The notes under the pieces are model-generated. The model had not been told where the DNA came from. It was given only the letters and a program-made list of their open reading frames with translations, and made no database searches. A DNA stretch of 64,000 nt, from the NCBI GenBank assembly GCA_036389255.1, contig DASVQI010000024.1, positions 248,001-312,000 on the forward strand, written 5' to 3'. Both the position numbers and the translations under genes were made by a program. The stretch's first letter is position 1. Every line of letters begins with the position of its first letter. Positions 51,630 to 59,599 of the stretch are shown piece by piece. Source of the stretch: JACVRN01 sp036389255 (GTDB taxonomy: Bacteria > Acidobacteriota > Blastocatellia > Pyrinomonadales > Pyrinomonadaceae).

Positions 51630-53777
51630 ATGAATCTTCATCAGGCCGCCCGGCGCACGCTTGTTCTGGCGCTCGTAATGTCGTTTACGCTTTCGGGTCT
51701 TATCCCACCAGCGCAAGCGCAGACTCAAAGCAGGTCGCGCAGGCCAAGCGTGCAGGAACAGACACCGCCGCGCAGGCAGATGCGCGGGACTGAGCATAGA
51801 AGGCCGCAGCGCACCTATGACGTGCAGCACTACACCATACGCACGCGCTTCGACGTGCCGAACAAGACGGTTTACGGCGACACGACCGTTATGCTCAGGC
51901 CGCTCGCGTCCGGCTTCCTATCGTTCGATTTGGACGCGACCGGAATGGAGTTTGAATCCGTCAAGCTTGAGCCTGACGGCAAAGCTTTGCGCTGGACGCA
52001 GGCTCCTAACAAGCTCTCAATCACGCTCGATAGAAGCTACACAGCTTCCGACACCGTGGCCGTCAGAATCCGTTACAGGACGACGCCCGAAAAGGGGCTC
52101 TACTTTGTCCCTGCTTCGCCAGCCACGCGTTATCGCCGCTACACTAAGCCCGCTCAAATCTGGACGCAGGGCGAGCCTGAAGAGAATCACTTCTGGTTTC
52201 CCTGCTATGACTTTCCGGACGACAAGGCCACGAGCGAGCAGTACATAACTACCGGCGCAAACGAGACGGCAATCTCGAACGGCGAGCTTCTGGAGACGAC
52301 CAACAACCCGGACGGCACGCGCACTTTCCATTGGAAGATGGAGCAGCCGCACTCCAGCTATTTAATCTCTATGGTCGTGGGCAACTACGTGAAGCTCACG
52401 GACAGCTACAGGAACATTCCGATAGAGTATTACACCTACCCAGGGACGGAGGCGAAGGCACGCGCGGCTTTCGGCAGGACGCCGCAGATGATGCAGTTCT
52501 TCAGCGACCGTTTCCAGTTCGGCTTCCCTTTCAACAAGTACGCGCAGACGATTGTGGCCAACTTCATCTTCGGAGGAATGGAGAACATCACCGCCACTAC
52601 GCAGGCTGATACGGAAATCTTAAGCGGCCCCGACGACGAGCCTTCCGACGGGGCAGACAATCTAGTGTCGCACGAGTTGTCGCACTCGTGGTTCGGGAAC
52701 ATAGCGACCGCTAAAGACTGGGCCAACCTTTGGGTTAACGAGGGATTCGCAACCTTCTTCGAAGCCGCTTACAAGGAGCACGCCGCGGGCCGCGACGCCT
52801 ACATGGAAGAGATGGACGGCAACGCCTCGGCCTATTTCAGTGAAGACTCTTATCAGTACCGCCGCCCCATTGTCTCCAATCGCTATCTGAAGCCCGTAGA
52901 CCTCTTCGACGCCACGCTCTACAAGAAGGGCGGCGTGGTCGTTCACATGCTGCGCGAAGTCGTGGGCGACGACGTGTTCTGGAAGGCGCTCAACGCTTAC
53001 TTAAACGAGTTCAAGTATCAGAACACGGAGGCGCGCGACGTGCAGCGCGTCTTCGAGAGAGTCTCCGGTAAGAATCTAGACTGGTTCTTCGACCAGTGGC
53101 TCTACAAGGCTGGTTATCCAGAGCTGCGCGTCCGGCAGAGCTACAATCCGCAGACGCGCCAGCTAGCGCTCGACGTAGAGCAAACGCAGACGCCGGATGC
53201 CCTGACGCCTTCCGTCTTCCGGCTGCCCGGCATCGAAATCGAAATCGGCACCACGCGCGGTAGAAAGACAGAGCGCATTGATGTGACGAAGCGCTCAGAG
53301 CGCTTCACTTTTACGTTAGATAGCCGCCCGCGAATGGTTGTCTTCGACAAGGGTCAGCGCGTTCTGAAGAAGCTGGATTTCCCGCAACCGGGCGAGATGA
53401 CCGTCTTTCAGCTCAGGCACAGCACGGACGCCATAGCACGCAAGGCTGCGGCGGAGCGACTGGCCGAGATGGAAGATGCGTCTCTCCTTGAAGATGAAAG
53501 GCGCGAGACGGTCGAAGCGTTGCGTCAAGCGCTCGCGCACGATTCCTTTTACGGCGTGCGCGCGGCTGCCGCCGACGCTCTTACAAGATTCAGGAGCGAC
53601 GCGGCGATGAGCAGCGCTCTGCTTGAAGCGACCAAAGACAAGGACAGTCGCGTGCGCTCGGTTGCCATCAAGGGAATCAGAGAGCTAAAGACCGTTGAAG
53701 AAGCTGAAAGCCCGACATTAAAGCTGGTCTTCCTGATTCTATTCGGTGAAGGTAAAGAAGCAGAAGCCGAATCTTAA
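51630..53777 (+). CDS. Secreted M1-family metalloaminopeptidase with HEAT-like tail
   Basis: From 51630 a 715-residue protein. A Sec signal (ending about PPAQAQ) is followed by a basic stretch, the beta-saddle, GGMENI (variant of GAMEN) and the zinc motif HELSHSWFG with the distant Glu in NLWVNEGFATFFE. Residues after about 600 form HEAT-like helical pairs (AIARKAAAERL, YGVRAAAADAL, SRVRSVAIKGI). It trims N-terminal residues from peptides outside the cytoplasm. An ATG at 51591 is also possible. Confidence 0.94.
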   Translation: MNLHQAARRTLVLALVMSFTLSGLIPPAQAQTQSRSRRPSVQEQTPPRRQMRGTEHRRPQRTYDVQHYTIRTRFDVPNKTVYGDTTVMLRPLASGFLSFDLDATGMEFESVKLEPDGKALRWTQAPNKLSITLDRSYTASDTVAVRIRYRTTPEKGLYFVPASPATRYRRYTKPAQIWTQGEPEENHFWFPCYDFPDDKATSEQYITTGANETAISNGELLETTNNPDGTRTFHWKMEQPHSSYLISMVVGNYVKLTDSYRNIPIEYYTYPGTEAKARAAFGRTPQMMQFFSDRFQFGFPFNKYAQTIVANFIFGGMENITATTQADTEILSGPDDEPSDGADNLVSHELSHSWFGNIATAKDWANLWVNEGFATFFEAAYKEHAAGRDAYMEEMDGNASAYFSEDSYQYRRPIVSNRYLKPVDLFDATLYKKGGVVVHMLREVVGDDVFWKALNAYLNEFKYQNTEARDVQRVFERVSGKNLDWFFDQWLYKAGYPELRVRQSYNPQTRQLALDVEQTQTPDALTPSVFRLPGIEIEIGTTRGRKTERIDVTKRSERFTFTLDSRPRMVVFDKGQRVLKKLDFPQPGEMTVFQLRHSTDAIARKAAAERLAEMEDASLLEDERRETVEALRQALAHDSFYGVRAAAADALTRFRSDAAMSSALLEATKDKDSRVRSVAIKGIRELKTVEEAESPTLKLVFLILFGEGKEAEAES

Positions 53778-53795
53778 CGAGCTTCGGAACAAGAC

Positions 53796-53833
53796 GAAGC
53801 GACACGAAAGAAGCCAATCTTTCGTGTCGCTTC
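53796..53833. terminator. 15-bp perfect hairpin at convergent gene ends
   Basis: GAAGCGACACGAAAG (53796-53810) pairs exactly with CTTTCGTGTCGCTTC (53819-53833) around an 8-base loop and is followed by CGTTTTC. Same core word as 7231. Confidence 0.8.
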
Positions 53834-53859
53834 CGTTTTCAGTCTTTCTCTAACGCGTG

Positions 53860-54024
53860 TTATCTAATCTCTCGGTCGCAGGCGCGGCACTGTGAGCGGC
53901 GTTTGGCGTTGAGCGTGCCGCAGCTTCCGCAGCGATTGTACATGGTGCGCGCGAACCAGTTTGTAATAAGCGCGCTCACAATCAGAATCGCGGCCAGACC
54001 CGCAAAGCCCAAGACGGTTTCCAT
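53860..54024 (-). CDS. 54-residue membrane zinc-ribbon protein
   Basis: From the ATG at 54024: one membrane helix (about residues 3-25), then CGSC and CRAC, two CxxC knuckles that should hold one zinc. It begins one base into the stop of the upstream stress-type gene (TGATG), so the two are translationally coupled. Function unknown. Confidence 0.8.
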   Translation of the reverse strand: METVLGFAGLAAILIVSALITNWFARTMYNRCGSCGTLNAKRRSQCRACDREIR

Positions 54025-54806
54025 CAACCCTTGTACTTCTCCTGCATCTGTTGATGATAGGCGCACCCGCGCGCGTAGCCGCGACGAAAAGCTTCCGTAG
54101 TACACGCGTCACCGTGACGTTTTTCCAGACGCTCGCGCGCCTCTTCGTAGGCACGGCCTCTGGCCTGCGGGTGCAGCGAAGCTTCAAAGCCCTGCCGGAA
54201 CATAGCTTCGTCCGCGCTGAAGTCGCGCCCCTCTTTCGTATATTCCTCCTGCACCGCGTCGCGCAGGCCCACCCACCACTCGTCGCGCGCCGCATCAAGG
54301 CTTTCTGCGCCTGATTGGGATAGCACTTCGTGCGCGGCATCCTTCTGCGTATCGTCATCCGCGAAAGCTATGACGACGGAACGCCCGCGCCTCAGAGCAT
54401 CTTCATAAACGTAAAGCTCGTCCTGCGGCATGCCTTCACCGAAAGAGTCCTCGATTTTGTCGCCGGCCAGAGCGCCCGTCGCCGCACCGCCCAGCCCGAG
54501 CAGAGCCGCGCCCGCAATCCCGGCAGCGAGAATAGGGCCAACGCCGGGCACAAAAAGGCTGGCTGCGGCTGCGCCCATGTGAAGGCCGCCAGCGACGCCC
54601 AGCGCTCCGCCGACCGCGCCGCCCAGCGCCTTGCCCATTCCCGGCTGCTCCGTCTCTGTCGTAGGCACATCCTTTTCCAACTCATCCAGCTTAGTGCCCG
54701 GAGCCAGCAGATTAATGCGGTCTTCCGCTATACCAGCCGAGCGCAGGTTCTCTGCGGCGCGGCTCGCGTCCACGTAGGAGTTGAAGATTCCGGCGACAGT
54801 TATCAT
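54024..54806 (-). CDS. YflT-like stress protein with Gly-zipper membrane segment
   Basis: A 260-residue protein. The N-terminal 40 residues (GIFNSYVDASRAAENLRSAG) match the general-stress YflT-type domain. A Gly/Ala-rich zipper (LGGAVGGALGVAGG, then GPILAAGIAGAALLGLGGAA) probably inserts in membrane. The acidic C-terminal 100 residues are helical. It is coupled to the small zinc-ribbon gene. A stress-related envelope role is a guess. Confidence 0.75.
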   Translation of the reverse strand: MITVAGIFNSYVDASRAAENLRSAGIAEDRINLLAPGTKLDELEKDVPTTETEQPGMGKALGGAVGGALGVAGGLHMGAAAASLFVPGVGPILAAGIAGAALLGLGGAATGALAGDKIEDSFGEGMPQDELYVYEDALRRGRSVVIAFADDDTQKDAAHEVLSQSGAESLDAARDEWWVGLRDAVQEEYTKEGRDFSADEAMFRQGFEASLHPQARGRAYEEARERLEKRHGDACTTEAFRRGYARGCAYHQQMQEKYKG

Positions 54807-54906
54807 CTGAAAACAATCTCCTTTTCTACTTTTTACTTAATTGCCTGCCGTGTTAAAGTAACGCAAGCTCTCCCAGCCCGAAAGTGTTGCTGGACGGAAA
54901 ACTTTT

Positions 54907-55272
54907 ATGATTGAAATTGTAGAGAAACATTGGCCTATGTCAGTGGGCGACGGCAAAGCCACGCGCAAGAAGAAGCCGCGCATACTGGCCGTCACGACCG
55001 ATTGCTGCACGGGCTGCGCAGGCTCGCCCGCCTGCATAGAATATTGCCCTATAGAAGCCTGCATGTTCTGGGTGCCCGACGAAGACCACCCGCCCTTCGG
55101 TCGCATAGAAGTTGACCCGAATCTCTGCATAGGCTGCCAGAAGTGCATCAGCAAAGGCCCCGATGGCGCGTTCCTTGACGGCTGCCCGTGGGATGCCATT
55201 GAGATGATTCCGACAGATGATTGGGAAGCCGCGCACGGTGTTGTCCTCTCGGACGCGCCTATTGCGCGCTAG
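54907..55272 (+). CDS. Two-cluster ferredoxin, 4Fe-4S
   Basis: A 121-residue protein. TDCCTGCAGSPACIEYCP and LCIGCQKC plus a distal Cys in DGCPWDAIEM provide the ligands for two [4Fe-4S] clusters, one with an extended spacing. It should shuttle electrons in the cytoplasm. Its 3' end overlaps the convergent HEAT-domain gene by 14 bases. Confidence 0.9.
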   Translation: MIEIVEKHWPMSVGDGKATRKKKPRILAVTTDCCTGCAGSPACIEYCPIEACMFWVPDEDHPPFGRIEVDPNLCIGCQKCISKGPDGAFLDGCPWDAIEMIPTDDWEAAHGVVLSDAPIAR

Positions 55273-56155
55273 AGCCGGAGCCTGAGCTATCTCTTGAGCG
55301 GTCACGTATGGCTTTAGCCGTCATGGCCGCTTGTTCTTTAATACGCACCGGCATGTGTTCCACGCCCTGAGCATATCGCTCGACTTCCTTCAAATCTTCA
55401 GGCTGGCCTACGACGTAAAGCGCGCGTAGAGCCTCCCAGACAAATTCCCCATCCGGCGCAATCGAAAAAAGAGTCTCGCCCTGCCGTATCTCTTTATCCT
55501 CGCCAGCGACGACTCTACGGATTACGCCCGGCAGAGGCGAGCGCAGTTCTTCAATTCTCTTGTCAGGCGTCTCTATCCTTGCAAGCAGCGTCCCGAAAGT
55601 GACATTCGTGCCGTCGGGCAAAGCATTGTCAACACGGCCCTGAGCCTTAGCCTGAACCTCGTAAGGCTTAAGTATCGCGCGTAGCTCAGCGAGCCCGCGA
55701 GCGTCGTTGAACCTGACAAGCTGCACGGCGGCGTTACGCCTGACCACAGGCTCGCTGTCATCCAATAATTTCAAAAGGGCCGCGTGAAATTCTTCCGACG
55801 AGTTGTCTTGTCCCATCACCCACGCGGCAGCCTGACGGATTTCCGTCGTGGGGCTTGCAGCAAGGCTCGCCACCTGCGGGTAGAACTTCTTCACGCCCTC
55901 GTCGTGATTGTTGATGCGCTCGGCAATTTGAAAGAGCGCGTGCTGCACGTGGCGCGGCTTGTTCTCTTCCTTTAAGTAGCGCCCCATGTCTTCGTAGGAA
56001 AGCGTGCGACCGAACCACGTCCCGTACCATGTCAGAAAGGCTGCCACGACGAACAGCCCCGCTATGAGCGCAAGAGGCCATGGCGAGCGACGACGACTCT
56101 CCGTCTTCTCTTCCCTTACTTCCCCGGCAGGCTTTGAATTATTACCGCTCACCAT
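55259..56155 (-). CDS. Membrane-anchored HEAT-repeat protein with lipoyl-like domain
   Basis: From the ATG at 56155: 298 residues, one membrane helix (about residues 27-47), then HEAT-type helices (EIRQAAAWVMG, PVVRRNAAVQLV). In the middle of the C-terminal half sits a beta-hairpin typical of biotinyl/lipoyl or HlyD domains: RSPLPGVIRRVVAGEDKEI, then QGETLFSIAPD. The modified Lys is absent, so it is structural. More HEAT-like helices follow. The last gene of the cytochrome oxidase operon, so perhaps an assembly or partner-binding protein. Confidence 0.7.
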   Translation of the reverse strand: MVSGNNSKPAGEVREEKTESRRRSPWPLALIAGLFVVAAFLTWYGTWFGRTLSYEDMGRYLKEENKPRHVQHALFQIAERINNHDEGVKKFYPQVASLAASPTTEIRQAAAWVMGQDNSSEEFHAALLKLLDDSEPVVRRNAAVQLVRFNDARGLAELRAILKPYEVQAKAQGRVDNALPDGTNVTFGTLLARIETPDKRIEELRSPLPGVIRRVVAGEDKEIRQGETLFSIAPDGEFVWEALRALYVVGQPEDLKEVERYAQGVEHMPVRIKEQAAMTAKAIRDRSRDSSGSGSSAQ

Positions 56156-56169
56156 AAACGAGTCCAGAG

Positions 56170-56252
56170 AGTCTGGAGAGTCTTGAGAGTCTGGAGAGAA
56201 GAAAGTCGTTTTGACTCTCTGGACTCTACAGACTCTCAAGACTCTCCAGACT
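56170..56252. repeat. 24-bp perfect hairpin between DUF420 and HEAT-repeat genes
   Basis: Arms 56170-56193 and 56229-56252 are exact reverse complements built of repeated GAGAGTCT words, with further imperfect pairing outside. It reaches almost to the start at 56155. Confidence 0.85.
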
Positions 56253-56256
56253 GTTC

Positions 56257-56679
56257 TTAAGGTTTCATTCGATAGAGCATAAGGTAGACGATTACTCCCG
56301 TCACTGAAACGTAGAGCCACATGGGGAAAGTCCAGCGCGCGACGCGACGATGACGTGCAAAGTCTCCGCGCAGGGCGCGTGTCACTGTCACCAGCACGAA
56401 GGGGAGTATGACGGTTGCCAGCACCGTGTGCGTGAAGAGGATTCCAAGATAGAAGGCGCGTATGACTCCCTGCCCTGTGAAGCGCGTCAGCCCCTGAAAG
56501 ACAAAATGATAGATTAGATAAGAGACGAGAAAAAGGGTGGATGAAAGAAGCGCCCCTGTCATCATACGTTTATGAGCTAGAATCTTCCCGCGACGAATGA
56601 AGAGAAAGCCTGCAACCAGAAAGACTGCGCTTAGGCTGTTGAGAACCGCGTTCAGGTGCGGCAACTGCGTGTAATCCAT
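56257..56679 (-). CDS. DUF420 membrane protein (CtaM/YozB-like)
   Basis: A 140-residue protein with four membrane helices, starting MDYTQLPHLNAVLNSLSAV (in part) and conserving LAHKRMM and SYLIYH and the HTVLA-type helix. DUF420 proteins such as CtaM are needed for maturation of heme-copper oxidases, which fits this position in the oxidase operon. Confidence 0.88.
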   Translation of the reverse strand: MDYTQLPHLNAVLNSLSAVFLVAGFLFIRRGKILAHKRMMTGALLSSTLFLVSYLIYHFVFQGLTRFTGQGVIRAFYLGILFTHTVLATVILPFVLVTVTRALRGDFARHRRVARWTFPMWLYVSVTGVIVYLMLYRMKP

Positions 56680-56772
56680 GACAACTAGATTTTTTCAAAG
56701 AACGCGCCCCTTGGCAACCCGGTCTTGAGCGGCTGCCGGACTATAAGCCCTGCAACTCGCGCTCAGGCATTC

Positions 56773-57036
56773 TCAGAAATATCCCACTTCTCCTTCTTCC
56801 GGCTCAGGCTCTAATTGAACGGCCTCAGCCACTTCCCTACCCTGTCTGGTCAAGCCGTAGAAATCATTGCCTAACTCTTCCAGCAGCCCCTCCTCGACAA
56901 GTTGCTCGACCGTATATAAGACCTCTTTCCTGCCTTCGGGGTCGTTGCCTCCCGCTTCGAACAGCTCGTGCAGGTCAAGCGACTCCTTGTTGAATCGCTT
57001 GAACTGGCCCATGACTTTTAGGGTTTTCTCATCCAT
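56773..57036 (-). CDS. Small winged-helix-like protein
   Basis: From the ATG at 57036: 87 residues, starting MDEKTLKVMGQFKRF, with a helix-turn-helix-like core (ESLDLHELFEAGGNDPEG, then YTVEQLVEEGLLEELG) and an acidic tail ending EVGYF. It could be a regulator or adaptor; I do not recognise a named family. It follows the zinc-ribbon gene by 13 bases in the oxidase operon. Confidence 0.7.
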   Translation of the reverse strand: MDEKTLKVMGQFKRFNKESLDLHELFEAGGNDPEGRKEVLYTVEQLVEEGLLEELGNDFYGLTRQGREVAEAVQLEPEPEEGEVGYF

Positions 57037-57049
57037 GAAAGTCGCGCTC

Positions 57050-57307
57050 TTATTCTTCCGCTCCCGCAGGCTTTTTCGGCGCGGCCTTCGGCGGGTGCTT
57101 GGGTGCGGCCGCCTTCGGCTTCTCCGAAATCTCAAGGTAGCCGCAGCGCTCGCATTGCCAGAGCGGCATCACGTCGTCAGGCGCTCCAGCGCTCTGGTAG
57201 ACAGCCTGATTAGAAGGGATTATCTTCCCGCCGCACATTGAGCAGGCCCGCCCACGTATGCTCTGGTGTTCCAGATTAAGAACTATCTCTTCCTCTTTTT
57301 CAGCCAT
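57050..57307 (-). CDS. Zinc-ribbon protein, 85 residues
   Basis: Two CxxC pairs, CSMCGG and CERCGYLE, form one zinc site; the tail is Lys/Ala/Pro-rich (PKAAAPKHPPKAAPKKP). No membrane segment. It starts 6 bases after the coxD-linked membrane gene and so belongs to the oxidase operon. Confidence 0.75.
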   Translation of the reverse strand: MAEKEEEIVLNLEHQSIRGRACSMCGGKIIPSNQAVYQSAGAPDDVMPLWQCERCGYLEISEKPKAAAPKHPPKAAPKKPAGAEE

Positions 57308-57313
57308 AATATA

Positions 57314-57610
57314 TCAGTCCGGCACGTTGGCAGTCATGAGCCGATGAGCGCCGCCGTCGTCCGTGTTTCTTCTATAACGAAGCAGGACTATGAAGAGCGC
57401 GGAGAAGATGAGTACGGGCGGAATCAATAGAACCAGCACGGCAAAGTTTAGCGAGTTGGCCAAAGCCTGCGGATTGACGCTAGAGTTCGCTCCGGCCTGC
57501 ACGGACGCCTTGCACATGGCGCATTGAGCAAAGGCGCTCGCGGCCTGCGCGGCGGAAAACAGCAGCGCGCCGAGCGTCAGCAGAAAGCTCTTTTTAACCC
57601 TGCTCCTCAT
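57314..57610 (-). CDS. Small membrane protein with CxxC after its signal
   Basis: A 98-residue protein with a Sec-like signal (residues 1-28), then CAMC at about 30-33, and one membrane helix near 53-78. The exposed CxxC could bind copper or act in thiol exchange during CuA or oxidase assembly; this is inference. The start overlaps the coxD stop by 4 bases (ATGA). Confidence 0.7.
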   Translation of the reverse strand: MRSRVKKSFLLTLGALLFSAAQAASAFAQCAMCKASVQAGANSSVNPQALANSLNFAVLVLLIPPVLIFSALFIVLLRYRRNTDDGGAHRLMTANVPD

Positions 57611-58212
57611 TTCCCCTCGCTGGTGGCCGGGGGCGCGTCCGAGCTGCCTTGATAACGCAGTCTGTTAGACCTGGTGCTGTCGGGGAAGAAGACGAAGAAG
57701 AGACAGATGCAGATGACCAGCATCGGAATGAGCGTGAAGACAAGGCTCAGCCGCTCGAACCTCAAGTGCATGAAGTAGGCCAGAATGAGCGCCGCCTTAA
57801 TGATGGAAAGCCCCATCAGTATCGTCAGCATTATGTGAAGCGGCGTGTGTATGTAGGCCAGAAAGACTTCAACTAGAGTGAGCCCGAGCAGGTAGCCTAG
57901 CACAGCCATGAAGAGCTTCGTGGAGCCCTCGAAATGTATGGGCACCATGTCGGCCTTCGGCCCCTCGCCTTCACGCAGGGCGAACGGCATCTTCACATAA
58001 CCGTGCGTGTAGCCCCAGTAAAGCGGGCTTATCAGAAAGAAACCGGCCAGCATCAGCATCACTACGGACATGAAGAGGCCGTCAATGGTCAGGATGTCCC
58101 CGGCCCAGTTGATGTTCGCCACGGCTATGACAATGAAGATGGTCGCCAGCGCAAGGCAGACGAGATTTAAGATCACCTCTTCTTTATTCGATGACTTAAA
58201 AAGGCGGCTCAT
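57607..58212 (-). CDS. coxD: Cytochrome c oxidase subunit IV-like protein
   Basis: A 201-residue protein with about five membrane helices. The C-terminal half is the COX4-type domain (VEVFLAYIHTPLHIML, then KAALILAYFMHL). Subunit IV stabilises heme-copper oxidases. GAGGA sits before the ATG. The N-terminal extension of about 80 residues is longer than in typical CtaF. Confidence 0.88.
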   Translation of the reverse strand: MSRLFKSSNKEEVILNLVCLALATIFIVIAVANINWAGDILTIDGLFMSVVMLMLAGFFLISPLYWGYTHGYVKMPFALREGEGPKADMVPIHFEGSTKLFMAVLGYLLGLTLVEVFLAYIHTPLHIMLTILMGLSIIKAALILAYFMHLRFERLSLVFTLIPMLVICICLFFVFFPDSTRSNRLRYQGSSDAPPATSEGK

Positions 58213-58236
58213 CGGTTCCTCATGCCTCCTGTAGCT

Positions 58237-58893
58237 TCAGCCATTCATATCAACGCTCATAAGGTAAATGAGCGGGAAGACGAACATCCAGACAAGGTCT
58301 ACGAAGTGCCAGTAAAGGCCGGTTATCTCAACGTCCTCGTGCGTGTTGCGGCGTGCGCGAAGCGCTATCACGCCCAAGTAAAGCACGCCCGTCAGGACGT
58401 GGAACATGTGCAGGCCGGTGATGCCGAAGAAGGCCGCGCCGAAGTTCGTAGAAGCTCTGGGGAATTCCTCCACCCATTCTGCGGGCAGCGTGTTCGTGCT
58501 CAGCCCTTCGTGAATCAGGTTCTGCCACTCCATCAAGTGGAGCACTAGGAAGGCCGTGCCGCCCAGCATCGTGGCCAGAATCCAGAGCCTCACGCCCTTG
58601 TAGTTTCTTGCGGCCGAAGCTTTCACGGCCATGACCATAGTGAAGCTGGATGCCAGCAGGCAGAGCGTCATGACGGTCGAATAAACGATGCTCGGGTAAA
58701 ACTTGAAGGGCGTTGCCCACTGGTCGCTGGAAGCGCGGGCGTAAGAGTAGGCCATCAGCAGCGCCGTAAAGGTCAGCGCGTCGGAGACTATGAAGAGCCA
58801 CATGCCCAGCTTCTTATGGCCCACACGATAGGGGAGAGCGTCGCCGCTCCACTCATTAGCCAATATCTTATCCGCATGCGCCTCAGCGCTCAT
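58237..58893 (-). CDS. coxC: Cytochrome c oxidase subunit III (copy 2)
   Basis: A 218-residue protein with about six membrane helices and the family segments KLGMWLFIVSDALTF, HLMEWQNLIHEG, GLHMFHVLTG and GLYWHFVDLVWMF. It is the more canonical of the two tandem copies. GGAGG precedes the ATG, only 4 bases after the upstream subunit III stop. Confidence 0.93.
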   Translation of the reverse strand: MSAEAHADKILANEWSGDALPYRVGHKKLGMWLFIVSDALTFTALLMAYSYARASSDQWATPFKFYPSIVYSTVMTLCLLASSFTMVMAVKASAARNYKGVRLWILATMLGGTAFLVLHLMEWQNLIHEGLSTNTLPAEWVEEFPRASTNFGAAFFGITGLHMFHVLTGVLYLGVIALRARRNTHEDVEITGLYWHFVDLVWMFVFPLIYLMSVDMNG

Positions 58894-58897
58894 ACTC

Positions 58898-59599
58898 TCA
58901 CCTCCAAAGGAAAAGGAGTAAGAACAGGTAGACCCAAAGACCGTCCATGAAATGCCAGTAAAGGGCTATGACGCCCGCAGCCTTTTGTCGCTTCAGGATT
59001 GCCTCGCGGGCTGTGAGCTTATTCCATGTGCGCGCCAGCAGGTAGACAAGCCCAAGGATTCCGCCAAGCAGGTGAACGGCGTGCGTTCCCGTCAACACGT
59101 AGAAGAAAGAGCTGTGCGGGTTGCTCGCAAGATAAACGCCCTGCGAGACGAGCTGCCGCCAAGCCAGAAGCTGCGTTGTCAAAAACCCTAGCCCAAGCAA
59201 TCCCGTCACGATTACCCAGAGCGTGTACGTCTTAACTTCAAAGCCCTTGATTGCCCTGTGCGCCAGGTGAACGGTCACGCTCGAAGCCAGAATCAGCGCC
59301 GTGCTCGCCCATAGAAAGCCGGGAGCCTGAATTGGCCGCCAGTCGTCCGACAGACCCGCGCGAACTATGTAGGCGCTCGTGAGCGCTGTAAAGAGCATCA
59401 GGATAGAGGCAAGCCCAACCCACATGCCAAGCCGTCCACGGTCGTCCCTGAACTGGCGGTCGCCCCCGTGGCCTCCGCCGCCGCCGTTTCCGCTTGAGCC
59501 GTTGCCTCCCTTGCCGGAGAGTCCGCCGCCCGGCAAGACTATGGGCTGCTCGCGCTCCCTTGTTCCTATCCCCTTAGTGCTTGTGGTCGTTGTGACCAT
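58898..59599 (-). CDS. Cytochrome c oxidase subunit III (copy 1)
   Basis: A 233-residue protein. A Gly-rich disordered N-terminus precedes the subunit III fold (RLGMWVGLASILMLF, GTHAVHLLGG, ALYWHFMDGLWVYLF). The start lies inside the 3' end of coxA (26-base overlap) with GGGAG upstream. It may be a second subunit III with a distinct place in the complex or a fused scaffold; both copies look intact. Confidence 0.9.
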   Translation of the reverse strand: MVTTTTSTKGIGTREREQPIVLPGGGLSGKGGNGSSGNGGGGGHGGDRQFRDDRGRLGMWVGLASILMLFTALTSAYIVRAGLSDDWRPIQAPGFLWASTALILASSVTVHLAHRAIKGFEVKTYTLWVIVTGLLGLGFLTTQLLAWRQLVSQGVYLASNPHSSFFYVLTGTHAVHLLGGILGLVYLLARTWNKLTAREAILKRQKAAGVIALYWHFMDGLWVYLFLLLFLWR

